Below are positions 25,976 to 34,328 of a DNA stretch of 64,000 bases, piece by piece. The notes below the pieces were generated by a model. That model saw only the letters and a list, made by a program, of their open reading frames with translations, ran no database searches and was not told where the DNA came from. Position 1 is the first letter of the stretch. Each line of letters starts with the position of its first letter. Made by a program: the position numbers and the translations under genes. Source of the stretch: Actinophytocola sp963826035 (lineage in GTDB: Bacteria; Actinomycetota; Actinomycetes; Mycobacteriales; Pseudonocardiaceae); the NCBI GenBank assembly GCA_963826035.1, contig CAWGVZ010000009.1, positions 124,001 to 188,000 of the forward strand, read 5' to 3'.

Positions 25976-26274
25976 GAGTACGTGCGGGCGTTGGTGTCCT
26001 CGGTGTCGACGTAGATGGCCACGCACTGGTTGCCGGTGTCGGCCAGCTGTCCGGGGATCGGCGTGCACGCGGCGGCCGCGGCGGCCACCTCGTCGGCGTG
26101 GCCCTGGTAGCCCTGCATGAACGCCTGCCCGAGCACGCCCTTGCCCAACTGCCCGGCGGCCGAGCTGATGGCCGCGGACGCGCCGGTCCAGCCGTTCGTG
26201 AGGTCGGTGCCCGCGGCCGTGAGCTGGTTCATGGCCTGACCGGTGTCGGCCGGCGCCATCCGGAAGTCGTTCAT
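25972..26274 (-). CDS. WXG100-like small secreted protein
   Basis: 100 residues. Helical, Ala/Gly-rich, with a central NGWTGASAAISSAAG resembling the W-x-G turn of WXG100 proteins and a C-terminal half with two cysteines (CTPIPGQL, QCVAIY). Last of four leftward genes of a type VII-type locus. It may be a partner or carrier of the toxin at 26623. Its stop shares CTAG with the MpaB-like gene. Confidence 0.6.
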   Translation of the reverse strand: MNDFRMAPADTGQAMNQLTAAGTDLTNGWTGASAAISSAAGQLGKGVLGQAFMQGYQGHADEVAAAAAACTPIPGQLADTGNQCVAIYVDTEDTNARTYS

Positions 26275-26278
26275 CGTG

Positions 26279-26626
26279 TTACCTCCTCATCCGGTCCAGC
26301 TCGGCAAGCACCAGGTCACCGGCCGGGTCGGTGCTCCGGGTGGGGAGCAGCGGCCGCATCAGCCCGGCCACCCGCTGTTCGACGTACCCGGCCGCCTCGG
26401 CAACGGCGGTGGTGATCGCCGTGGCGAGGGTCGCGGTGTCGGCGCGGTAGACCCGAGGGTCGAGCCGGAGCCCACACAGCCGTCCCCGCGCGTCGACCGT
26501 GACCTCGACATAGCCGTCCGGCGACTCGGCGGTTTCCCTCAGCTCGGCGAGCTTCTGCCAGGTGCGCTCGATCTCCTCGGCTCTGCGCTCGCTCTCCCGC
26601 ATGGCGGCCGTCAACGCCGTGGTCAT
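26279..26626 (-). CDS. YbaB/EbfC-family protein
   Basis: 115 residues. N-terminal coiled coil (about 8-35, RESERRAEEIERTWQKLAEL), then the two-strand YbaB core GYVEVTVDARGRLCGLRLDPRVY and a C-terminal helix. In housekeeping form these are nucleoid DNA-binding proteins; the copies in actinobacterial ESX loci are dedicated to the secretion system. It overlaps the toxin gene stop by four bases (ATGA). Confidence 0.85.
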   Translation of the reverse strand: MTTALTAAMRESERRAEEIERTWQKLAELRETAESPDGYVEVTVDARGRLCGLRLDPRVYRADTATLATAITTAVAEAAGYVEQRVAGLMRPLLPTRSTDPAGDLVLAELDRMRR

Positions 26627-27819
26627 CGGTTCTGCCCCCCGGTCGGCTGCTCGACAGGAACGAAGGCGGCCACGTTCGGCTGCACCCGGATCCGGTTCAC
26701 GTGCGGTTCCGGGAAGTTCCTCGTGTCGAACGGAACGTGCGTGGCGTCGGCGGCGTCATCGTTCTTCTTCAGGAACTTCTCGGTGTACGCGTTGCCGTTG
26801 GCGTCGTGTGTCCGCCCGGACGCGTCGACGTACTGCCTGCCGACCCTCTCCCGGTACGTCGGTCCGTCAGCCGCGTTGCTGCCCGCTCTGGCAGTGCTGT
26901 CGGGGCCGTGGGCGTGGTACCGGACGGACTTCCCCGTCGCCGGGTCCTTCCATTGGTAGTTCAGGCCTTTCGAGACGTGCGCCGGCCCGGAGTACGGTTT
27001 CTGGACCGCGGTCCAAGGCACTCCCGTCGGCGTGTCCTTCAGCCAGTTCTTCGCCCCGTCGAGACTGGTGACCGCCTTGTAGCCGAGCTTGCCGCCCGTG
27101 GAGATCCAGCCGGCCACGGGAATCGCGGCGGCGAGAGAGAGGCCGGCGTTGAGGTAGTCGCCCTCCGCCGCGTACCACCCGGCGTTGATCAGGTCGGCCG
27201 CCTCACCGACGACCGGCACCAGGCCAACGACGTCGAGCGCCAGGTGGCCGAGGTCGGACCAGAAGTTCCCGTCGTCCTTCGGTGGCGCGGAGGGCGGAGG
27301 CGGTGGGAGTGGCTCCGGCTTCGGGACCGCGGTCGCCGTTCCCGTGCGCAGTGCCTCGGCACGCCCCTCGATCATGCTCTGCAAGTTCCCGGCGACCCAT
27401 GTGGCCAACTGCTGTTGCAGCATCGGCCCGAACGGGCCGAACAGGGGGTTGCCCAGCAGCGTGTACAGGGCGGTGTTGTCGGAGATGTTCGTGACGATGT
27501 CGGTCTTGGCGTCGGTCAGCTGGGTCGCGTAGGCGTCGCCTCTGCCGGCGGCCACCTCCATCTGCGCCTTCAGCTGGCCGATGGTCTGCGCCTCGGTGGA
27601 CACGGTCGCGGTGAAGCCGTCGCCGGGATTGTCGTCCCACGCGGCGTTGGCGGCCGTCCCCGCGGCCGTGGAGTCGATGGCACCCGTGGCCATGGCGGTG
27701 CCGCCCTGCCGCCACGCGGCCGCCAGCGCGGTCGCCGACTCCTCCAGGTCGAGCGGCCACGGGTCGTAGATGGCCTTGACGGCCGCCCAGAGCGGGCCGG
27801 TCGGCTCAGGAACGGGCAT
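26623..27819 (-). CDS. Polymorphic toxin with a Ntox30-type C-terminal domain
   Basis: 398 residues, modular. Residues 1-170: helical type VII targeting region (WXG-like, ending AGNLQSMIEGRAE); 170-185: Pro-rich linker; 190-265: hydrophobic pre-toxin segment (LGHLALDVVGLVPVVGEAADLINAGWYAAEGDYLNAGLS, in parts) seen before many toxins; 275-375: C-terminal domain with YQWKDPATGKSVRYHAHGPD, GSNAADGPTYRERVGRQY and ATHVPF, which I match from memory to polymorphic toxin type 30, a proposed RNase. Its immunity protein is not obvious. Confidence 0.75.
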   Translation of the reverse strand: MPVPEPTGPLWAAVKAIYDPWPLDLEESATALAAAWRQGGTAMATGAIDSTAAGTAANAAWDDNPGDGFTATVSTEAQTIGQLKAQMEVAAGRGDAYATQLTDAKTDIVTNISDNTALYTLLGNPLFGPFGPMLQQQLATWVAGNLQSMIEGRAEALRTGTATAVPKPEPLPPPPPSAPPKDDGNFWSDLGHLALDVVGLVPVVGEAADLINAGWYAAEGDYLNAGLSLAAAIPVAGWISTGGKLGYKAVTSLDGAKNWLKDTPTGVPWTAVQKPYSGPAHVSKGLNYQWKDPATGKSVRYHAHGPDSTARAGSNAADGPTYRERVGRQYVDASGRTHDANGNAYTEKFLKKNDDAADATHVPFDTRNFPEPHVNRIRVQPNVAAFVPVEQPTGGQNR

Positions 27820-28279
27820 GGGGGCCGTCCGCCACGAAAGAGAGGGTCTCGAGGAACGCGTCGAAGTCGCCGATGACCTCGGCGAACTGCTCCACCGCGC
27901 AGGTCAGCACCGCCTGCACCACCGTCTGCTCGCGACCGCTGCGGTTCGCGCTGTAGATCTCCGCGCGCACCACGTCCCACGTCCGGTCCCGGACCCGGGC
28001 CGTGAGGGTCAGCTGCTGGGCGAACCCGCCGTCGAACTCACCCCGGTCGATCACCCGGGTGTCCGGCGCGTCGATCCGCAGTTCGGTCACGGTCTCGTCG
28101 GCGATCTCCGGGAGCGTGTCGGCATAAGGCCGGTTGACCGCGCGGACGGTGAGGTTGGCGGTGAAACCGGATCGCGCGCTCTCCACGTGCAGCGCGCCGA
28201 ACGTGCCGTCCGGGGCCGGTTCACCGGCAGGCTCCCATCCGGCCGGTAGCCGGAACTCGATCTCCGCCGTCGCCACCAT
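27806..28279 (-). CDS. LpqN/DcrB-like protein heading the toxin locus
   Basis: 157 residues without signal peptide. The fold pattern FRLPAGWEP, GALHVESARSGFTANLTVRAVNRP, DRTWDVVRAEIYS and FDAFLETLSFV resembles the LpqN/DcrB (PsbP-like) domain, which recurs at the head of actinobacterial effector loci, often as a chaperone or loading factor. It overlaps the toxin gene by 14 bases. It could equally be the immunity protein; the order (before the toxin) argues a little against that. Confidence 0.6.
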   Translation of the reverse strand: MVATAEIEFRLPAGWEPAGEPAPDGTFGALHVESARSGFTANLTVRAVNRPYADTLPEIADETVTELRIDAPDTRVIDRGEFDGGFAQQLTLTARVRDRTWDVVRAEIYSANRSGREQTVVQAVLTCAVEQFAEVIGDFDAFLETLSFVADGPHARS

Positions 28280-28309
28280 GGTGTCGAGGATGGCAATCGC
28301 GAAGTCGAC

Positions 28310-29236
28310 CTACGACACGGTGACAGCTTCCGGCCGCCGGTAGCGGCCGGGCGCCACGGCGTACTCGCGCTTGAACGCCTTGGCGAACGCGTACTCCGAG
28401 CCGTAGCCGCAGCGCTGCGCCACGATCCGCAGGGACAGGTCGGACTGCCGCAGCAGCCGGGCGGCCGTGGTGAGGCGCCACCAGGTCAGGTAGGCCAGCG
28501 GCGGCTGGCCGACGATCGCCGTGAAGCGCTTGGCGAGGGCCGCGCGGGACAGTCCTGCCTGCGCGGCCAGGTCCGCCACGGTCCACGGCTTCTCGGGGTG
28601 CCGGTGGATCTGGCGCAGCACGGCGGAGGTCGCCGGGTCCCGCAGAGCGGTGGCCCAGCCATGCGTGCAGTCGGCAGGCTGCTCCTCCACCCACGCACGC
28701 AGGACGTACAGCAGCAGCATGTCGATCAGCGCCGGCAGCGCGGCATCGGTGCCGGCGCGCGGATCACGCAGCTCGTTGCCGAGCAGGTCGACCGCGCTGC
28801 GCAGCGACGGGTGCTGCCCGACGCGGGCCGGCACGTGGATGACCGCCGGCAGGTCGGCCATGAGCGGGTGCGGACGCGCCGGGTCGAACTCGTAGGAGGC
28901 GCACAGCAGCTCGGTGATCGCACCGGCACCGGCGATGCGCATCTCGCCGAGTGGTGCGTCCTCGTCCGGTTGGGGGTCGAAGTCGACGGTCGGGGTGCCC
29001 GGCCGGTCGACCAGCGCGTAGCTGTGGCCGTGCGGGGTGAACAGCACGTCGCCGACACCGAGCTGGACGGGATCGTCGGTGCCGTGGACGAACCAGCAGG
29101 ATCCCTCGAGCACGACGTGGCAGCCGGCGGACCCACCCCGCGCGAACCGCACGCCCCACGGTGCCCGGCTGAACGTGCGTGCGGCGGACGGGGTCCCCGT
29201 CCGCATGGCTACCAGCACATCGCTCAGGACATCCAT
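28310..29236 (-). CDS. AraC-family regulator with cupin sensor
   Basis: 308 residues. N-terminal cupin-type domain (GCHVVLEGSCWFV, VGDVLFTPHGHSYAL) and two C-terminal AraC helix-turn-helix motifs (WTVADLAAQAGLSRAALAKRF and LRIVAQRCGYGSEYAFAKAFKREYAVAPGRYR). Cupin_6-type members respond to reactive aldehydes or redox compounds and usually control an adjacent oxidoreductase. The divergent Rossmann enzyme gene, 75 bases away, is the expected target. Confidence 0.9.
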   Translation of the reverse strand: MDVLSDVLVAMRTGTPSAARTFSRAPWGVRFARGGSAGCHVVLEGSCWFVHGTDDPVQLGVGDVLFTPHGHSYALVDRPGTPTVDFDPQPDEDAPLGEMRIAGAGAITELLCASYEFDPARPHPLMADLPAVIHVPARVGQHPSLRSAVDLLGNELRDPRAGTDAALPALIDMLLLYVLRAWVEEQPADCTHGWATALRDPATSAVLRQIHRHPEKPWTVADLAAQAGLSRAALAKRFTAIVGQPPLAYLTWWRLTTAARLLRQSDLSLRIVAQRCGYGSEYAFAKAFKREYAVAPGRYRRPEAVTVS

Positions 29237-29311
29237 GGCGAAGACCCTAGGACATCTTTTCGAGATCCTGAACCATCCACAGTCTCATGATTGCTTCATA
29301 TCGTCGGTGCC

Positions 29312-30253
29312 ATGACATTCCACGTTGTAGTCGGCGCCGGCCCGACGGGCACCGCCGCAGCCCTCCAGTTCGCCGAGTCCGGGGACGACGTCCGGGTGAT
29401 CACCCGGCGCGGCACCGGCCCGAACCACCCGCGTATCGAGCTGACCACGGCCGACGCCACCGACCCCGAGCGACTGGCCGCACTCACCCAAGGGGCGGCG
29501 ACGCTGATCAACTGCGCGGCACCGCCCTACGACCGGGTGCCGGAGGAGACCCCGGCGCTGTCGCACGCGCTGCTGACGGCCGCCGAGCGCACGGGCGCCG
29601 GCTACGTGAACCTCAGCAACGTCTATGGGTACGGCCCGGTGGCGAGCCCGGCAACCGACGACCTGCCGATGAGTCCCACGACCATCAAGGGCCAGGTCCG
29701 GGCCCAGATGTACCTCGACGGACTGGCCGCGCACGAGGCGGGCCGGCTCCGGTTCGCCGAGGTGCGACCGGGTGACTACCTCGGCGCCGGCGCCCTGTCC
29801 ATGTTCACCCTGATGATCGGGCCGAAGGTCCTGGCGGGCGAGGAGGTCGTGTTCCCCGCGGACCTCGACGCCGCCCACAGTTGGGCATACACCGGCGACG
29901 TCGGCCGCACGCTTGTGGCCGTCGCGCGGGACGACCGGTCGTGGGGCCGGGCCTGGCACACGCCGTCGGTGTCGGACGTGTCGATCAGGGAGATCACGAA
30001 CCGGTTCGCCGCGGTGGCCGGCCTGCCGGAGCCGCGCATCCGGCCGATGACCCCGCTGGAGCTGCACGAGATGGTGCTGGCGGACCCGATCGTCGCGGAG
30101 ATGGCGGAGATGCAGTACCTGTACCTGCGTCCGTCGACCCTGGACTGGTCGCGCACGGCCGCCACGTTCGACCTGAAGCCGGCCGATCTGGACGACGTGC
30201 TGCGGGAGCTAGCGGAGGGCTTCGCCGACAGCGGCGGCGGCAGCCAGCACTAG
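29312..30253 (+). CDS. NAD(P)-dependent epimerase/reductase
   Basis: 313 residues. Rossmann fold with the dinucleotide motif VVVGAGPTGTAAALQFAESG at residues 4-23 and an extended-SDR/NmrA-like layout (INCAAPPYDR, YVNLSNVYGYG, RFAEVRPGDYLG). The Tyr of the SDR family lies in VYGYGPV. The substrate is unknown. Its last 45 bases overlap the 3' end of the convergent IclR gene. Confidence 0.85.
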   Translation: MTFHVVVGAGPTGTAAALQFAESGDDVRVITRRGTGPNHPRIELTTADATDPERLAALTQGAATLINCAAPPYDRVPEETPALSHALLTAAERTGAGYVNLSNVYGYGPVASPATDDLPMSPTTIKGQVRAQMYLDGLAAHEAGRLRFAEVRPGDYLGAGALSMFTLMIGPKVLAGEEVVFPADLDAAHSWAYTGDVGRTLVAVARDDRSWGRAWHTPSVSDVSIREITNRFAAVAGLPEPRIRPMTPLELHEMVLADPIVAEMAEMQYLYLRPSTLDWSRTAATFDLKPADLDDVLRELAEGFADSGGGSQH

Positions 30254-30892
30254 GGGGCCGACCACGGCGCCGTCGAGCGCCTGGAAGCTCACCACGCCGA
30301 CGCTCGCCCGCAGGCCGGGGACACCGCGGACCGGGGCGGCGATGCCGGACGCACCCGCCTGCAGTTCGCCCGTGGTGGCGAGCCAGCCGGGGTCCTGTTC
30401 ACGCAGGCCGATCGCCTTCCCGGCCGCGCCACGGCCGAGCGGATGACGAGTGCCGACGCGGTAGGCGACGTGGTAGGTCGTCCACGACGGCTCGACCACG
30501 GCGATCGCCTGGGCCTCGTCGCCGTCGGCGACCGTCAGGTGGGCGGTGGCGCCGACCGCCTCAGCCAGCTCACGCAGCGACGGCAGCGCCGCCAGGCGCA
30601 GCTGTGGCGTCACCCTGGCGGCGAGCTGCAGCAGCCCGAGACCGAGCCGCACCTTCGAGCCGTCCCGGCGGACCAGGCCACGTTCCTGCAGCGGCACCAG
30701 CAGCCGGTACACGGCCGCACGGCTCGCGCCGATGGCCGTGGCCAGGTCGCTGATCGTGGGCGCCTCGGATTCGGAGTCGGCCACCGCCTGGAGCAGCGCC
30801 AGGCCGCGGTCGAGGGTCAGCGAACTTTCCCGACCACCCGCCGCCGTCGCCGGGCGGGCCGGCGACGGGATGGGGCGTATCGGTCTGGCCAC
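30209..30892 (-). CDS. IclR-family regulator of the tyrosine catabolic operon
   Basis: 227 residues from a GTG two bases after the fahA stop. N-terminal winged helix (LTLDRGLALLQAVADSE, TISDLATAIGASRAAVYRLLVPL) and a C-terminal IclR effector domain (YRVGTRHPLGRGAAGKAI, ASVGVVSFQALDG). Last gene of the leftward operon whose divergent partner is hmgA, so it most likely senses a homogentisate-pathway intermediate. Confidence 0.9.
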   Translation of the reverse strand: MARPIRPIPSPARPATAAGGRESSLTLDRGLALLQAVADSESEAPTISDLATAIGASRAAVYRLLVPLQERGLVRRDGSKVRLGLGLLQLAARVTPQLRLAALPSLRELAEAVGATAHLTVADGDEAQAIAVVEPSWTTYHVAYRVGTRHPLGRGAAGKAIGLREQDPGWLATTGELQAGASGIAAPVRGVPGLRASVGVVSFQALDGAVVGPLVLAAAAAVGEALR

Positions 30893-30894
30893 GG

Positions 30895-32103
30895 TCAATC
30901 CGAACCGGGCAGGTCGACGGCCGGCAGCACGGTGCCGGCCACGTCCGCGATACCGACGAGCGAGCCGTCCTCGCCGGGCGCGGTCGCGGAGATCACGACC
31001 GTGTCGCCGTCCTCGAGGAACGTCCGCTCGCTGCCGTCGGCGAGCCGGATGGACTCGCGACCACCCCACGACAGCTCGAGGAAGCAGCCGCGCTGCTCCT
31101 TCTCCGGGCCGGACACGGTACCGGAGGCGAACAGGTCACCCGGGCGCACGATGGCGCCGTTCACCGTCATGTGCGCGAGCTGCTGGGCACACGAGTACGC
31201 CATGTCCGAGAACTGCGGGCGAGACACCACTGTGCCGTTCCACTCGATCGACAACCGGAGGTCGAGGCCCCACGGCGGGTCCTCGACCAGGTAGGACACC
31301 CTGGGGTGCCCCGGATCGGGGACCTTTACGCGCGCCATGGCCAACGCGTCGAGCGGCGTGACCCACGCGGAGATCGACGTGGCGAACGACTTGCCGAGGA
31401 ACGGGCCGAGCGGCTGGTACTCCCAGCCCTGGATGTCCCGCGCCGACCAGTCGTTGACCAGGACGACGCCGAAGATGTGCTCGGCCGCGTTCGAGGTCGG
31501 CACCCGGCGCGACACCGGGCCGCCGCACACGAAGCCGACCTCGGCCTCGACGTCGAGTCGTCCACTCGGGCCGAACTGCGGGATGGGCGAGCCCTTGCGC
31601 TGACCGTGTGGGCGCTCCACATTCGTGCCGGACACGATCACCGTGCTCGACCGGCCGTGGTAGCCGACGGGCAGGTGGGTCCAGTTGGGCAGCAGCGGCT
31701 CGGAGTCCGGCCGCATGATCCGGCCGACGTTCTCCGCGTGGTAGCGGGAGCAGTAGAAGTCCACGTAGTCGCCGACCGTGAACGGCAGCGCCATGGTGAC
31801 GTCCGCCAGGGACACGAGCGTCGCATCGTTCGGCGCGGCCGGCCACGACACCAGGTCGACCAGCCGGGCCCGCAGCGCGCTCCACTCGGTCCGGCCGGCG
31901 GCCAGCAGCGGGTCGAGCGAGGTGCCGGACACCAGCTCGGCCAGGTCGCCCAGCTCGGCCGCCACCGACCGCAGCGGCAGGGCGTGGTCGCCAAGCCGAA
32001 CGGCCACCTGCGGGCCGCCGCCCGTGTCGATCACGCCGTAGGGCAGCGTCTGCGGTCCGAACGGCTTCGTCCGGTCGAACTCCGGATCCCGCACCCAGGT
32101 CAC
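30895..32103 (-). CDS. fahA: Fumarylacetoacetase
   Basis: 402 residues. Hydrolyses fumarylacetoacetate to fumarate and acetoacetate, the last step of tyrosine and phenylalanine breakdown. N-terminal SH3-like domain (PYGVIDTGGGPQVAVRLGD), then the metal and catalytic core: DYVDFYCSRYHAENVGRIMRP, PVGYHGRSSTVIVSGT, LDVEAEVGFV, VNDWSARDIQGWEYQPLGPFLGKSF. The GTG start overlaps the stop of the gene before it (GTGA), showing coupled translation. Confidence 0.96.
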   Translation of the reverse strand: MTWVRDPEFDRTKPFGPQTLPYGVIDTGGGPQVAVRLGDHALPLRSVAAELGDLAELVSGTSLDPLLAAGRTEWSALRARLVDLVSWPAAPNDATLVSLADVTMALPFTVGDYVDFYCSRYHAENVGRIMRPDSEPLLPNWTHLPVGYHGRSSTVIVSGTNVERPHGQRKGSPIPQFGPSGRLDVEAEVGFVCGGPVSRRVPTSNAAEHIFGVVLVNDWSARDIQGWEYQPLGPFLGKSFATSISAWVTPLDALAMARVKVPDPGHPRVSYLVEDPPWGLDLRLSIEWNGTVVSRPQFSDMAYSCAQQLAHMTVNGAIVRPGDLFASGTVSGPEKEQRGCFLELSWGGRESIRLADGSERTFLEDGDTVVISATAPGEDGSLVGIADVAGTVLPAVDLPGSD

Positions 32104-32975
32104 AGGAGGCCCAGCTCCTCGAGGTCCGTGACCGGGTCGGTGAGCGAGCAGGAGCCGTAGGACGCGAACACGCCGCGCACCGACAGCGCCTCGTGCTCGG
32201 ACAGGGCGGTCGCCTCCTCGGCGAGTGCCTTGCCGTCGGTCGAGCGGAGTGCCTCGTGCACGTCGCCGCCCGCGATCAGCCGGGACACGGCGATCAGCAG
32301 GTTGAGGAACCCGTGGTGGGTGAACCCGGTCTCGTCGTCGATGTGCCGCACCGCGTTGTGCAGGCCCGCCGTGGCCTTGAACGAAGCGGCACCCGCGTTG
32401 ATCACCGAGAGGAAGTCAGCCACTTCCTCGATGCTCGGGAAGTTCTCCCCCGACAGTCCGCCGCACCGGAGCTTGGGCCAGCTGCCGTGCTCGATCACCC
32501 GCTGGATGCCCTGCAGCCACTCGGCCCCGCCGCGCCGGGGTTCGATCACCCGGATCACGTCCTCCGGCACGAACTCCGAGACCCGTTCGAGCCACACCTC
32601 GTCCACATCGGACGGTGCGGGCATCTCGACCATGCGCAGCGCGAGCAGCTCGGCGCGGGACTCGACGATCGAGAGGGCCTTGGGGACACCGCCGAGCCCG
32701 GTGTCGATGACCAGGGACAACTCCACCGGCTTCGGCGGCTTGACCTTGATCAGTTCGGTGATGAGCTCGGGCAGACGGGATGCCGGGCACAGGAACAGGC
32801 CCACCAGATCGGCGTGGTCGCTGGTGCGCCCTTCCAGGTGCAGGCGGACCGCGTCGGGCACGGTGGCACTACCTGGAGGGAACAGGGCGGCGTCGTCGAC
32901 CAGGCGAGCGAGCAGGGAGGGCACGTCCCGCTGACCGGGTGCGGGAATGGGTGCGGCGCTTGACACGGCTGACAC
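32100..32975 (-). CDS. Conserved protein of the homogentisate operon, function unknown
   Basis: 291 residues from the GTG at 32975; another GTG at 32966 is possible. Soluble, mixed alpha/beta with a TIM-barrel-like rhythm (ELSLVIDTGLGGV, DVIRVIEPRRGGAEW, KLRCGGLSGENFPS, GAASFKATAGLHNAVRHIDDE), ending in a helical region. I do not recognise a named family. First gene of the fahA-iclR operon, divergent from hmgA and coupled to fahA by a four-base overlap, so a role in aromatic amino acid breakdown is likely. Confidence 0.7.
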   Translation of the reverse strand: MSAVSSAAPIPAPGQRDVPSLLARLVDDAALFPPGSATVPDAVRLHLEGRTSDHADLVGLFLCPASRLPELITELIKVKPPKPVELSLVIDTGLGGVPKALSIVESRAELLALRMVEMPAPSDVDEVWLERVSEFVPEDVIRVIEPRRGGAEWLQGIQRVIEHGSWPKLRCGGLSGENFPSIEEVADFLSVINAGAASFKATAGLHNAVRHIDDETGFTHHGFLNLLIAVSRLIAGGDVHEALRSTDGKALAEEATALSEHEALSVRGVFASYGSCSLTDPVTDLEELGLL

Positions 32976-33004
32976 GCTAGTAGCGTACCGCCTACTGAAC
33001 AAAG

Positions 33005-33015
33005 ATGTCCGACAT
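33005..33015. promoter_or_regulatory. Palindrome between hmgA and the fahA operon
   Basis: ATGTC-C-GACAT within the 61 bases between the two start codons. A reasonable place for the IclR-type regulator to act on both directions. The palindrome is short, so this is tentative. Confidence 0.3.
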
Positions 33016-33036
33016 GCGAACAGTCTGGAGGGGGCA

Positions 33037-34221
33037 ATGCCTTACTACCGACGCGTGGGGGAGATCCCCCGAAAGAGGCACACACAGTTCCGTTCACCCG
33101 AGGGCGGGCTGTACGCCGAGGAGCTGATGGGCGTCGAGGGTTTCTCGTCCGACTCGGCCCTGCTCTACCACCGGCACCTGCCGACGGCCATCGTGAACGC
33201 CGAGGTGGTCGAGGACTTCCGCGGGCCACTGACACCCAACCACCCGCTCAAGCCGCGCCACTTCCGCACCCAGGAGCTGAAGCCGTCGGACACGCCGGCC
33301 GACGCTGTCACCGGCCGCCGCACGCTGTTCGGCAACAACGACGTGACCATCGCGTTCGTCGTGGCGGGGACGGCCAGCCCGCTGTACCGCAACGCGGCCG
33401 GCGACGAGCTGATCTACGTGCAGGACGGGTCGGCCACCGTGGAGACCATCTACGGCGCGCTGGAGGTCGGCGAGGGCGACTACCTGGTGCTGCCCACCTC
33501 GACCACCCACCGGGTGCTGCCGCACGGCGAGGCCCGGCTGTACATCATCGAGGCGATGGGGCACATCGGGCCGCCCAAGCGGTACCTGTCGACCAAGGGC
33601 CAGTTCCTCGAGCACGCGCCGTACTGCGAGCGCGACCAGCGCGGGCCGGGCGAGCCGCTGCTGGCCAGTGACAATGAGCCGGGCGAGGACGTGCCGGTCC
33701 TCGTCCGCCACCGCGCCGGGCTCACCCGGTTCACCTACGCCAACCACCCGTTCGACGTGGTCGGCTGGGACGGCTGCCTGTACCCGTGGGTGTTCAACAT
33801 CCGCGACTTCGAGCCGATCACCGGCCGGGTGCACCAGCCGCCGCCCGTGCACCAGACGTTCGAGGGGCCGAACTTCGTGGTGTGCTCGTTCTGTCCGCGC
33901 AAGGTCGACTACCACCCGCTGTCGATTCCCGTGCCGTACAACCACGCGAACGTCGACTCGGACGAGCTGATGTTCTACGTGGGCGGCAACTACGAGGCGC
34001 GCAAGGGTTCCGGCATCGGGATCGGCTCGCTGTCGCTGCATCCGTCCGGTTTCACGCATGGGCCGCAGCCGGGTGCCGCGGAGGCGTCCATCGGGGCGGA
34101 CCACTTCGACGAGACGGCCGTCATGGTGGACACTTTCCGACCGCTAGACCTCGGCGAACTGGCCGTGAACTGCGAAGATCCGGCCTACGCGTGGAGCTGG
34201 TCGGGTCGCGGACCGAAATAG
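33037..34221 (+). CDS. hmgA: Homogentisate 1,2-dioxygenase
   Basis: 394 residues, ATG behind TGGAGGGGG. Opens the ring of homogentisate with Fe(II) and oxygen to give maleylacetoacetate. Cupin fold; iron-ligand region PYNHANVDSDELMFYVGGNYE and SLHPSGFTHGPQPG are present. Together with fahA it covers two of the three steps from homogentisate; no maleylacetoacetate isomerase gene is visible here, and actinobacteria may use a mycothiol-dependent one such as the MDMPI family. Confidence 0.96.
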   Translation: MPYYRRVGEIPRKRHTQFRSPEGGLYAEELMGVEGFSSDSALLYHRHLPTAIVNAEVVEDFRGPLTPNHPLKPRHFRTQELKPSDTPADAVTGRRTLFGNNDVTIAFVVAGTASPLYRNAAGDELIYVQDGSATVETIYGALEVGEGDYLVLPTSTTHRVLPHGEARLYIIEAMGHIGPPKRYLSTKGQFLEHAPYCERDQRGPGEPLLASDNEPGEDVPVLVRHRAGLTRFTYANHPFDVVGWDGCLYPWVFNIRDFEPITGRVHQPPPVHQTFEGPNFVVCSFCPRKVDYHPLSIPVPYNHANVDSDELMFYVGGNYEARKGSGIGIGSLSLHPSGFTHGPQPGAAEASIGADHFDETAVMVDTFRPLDLGELAVNCEDPAYAWSWSGRGPK

Positions 34222-34328
34222 GGTGAAACGGGGCGGCCGGATCCGCCGACTCTCTTGGCGAACCACCTGAACGTGTGCGGGGCGCGGTTTTCCTTCAGGT
34301 GCAAGCAGCCAGGAAAAGGGGTCGTCCC

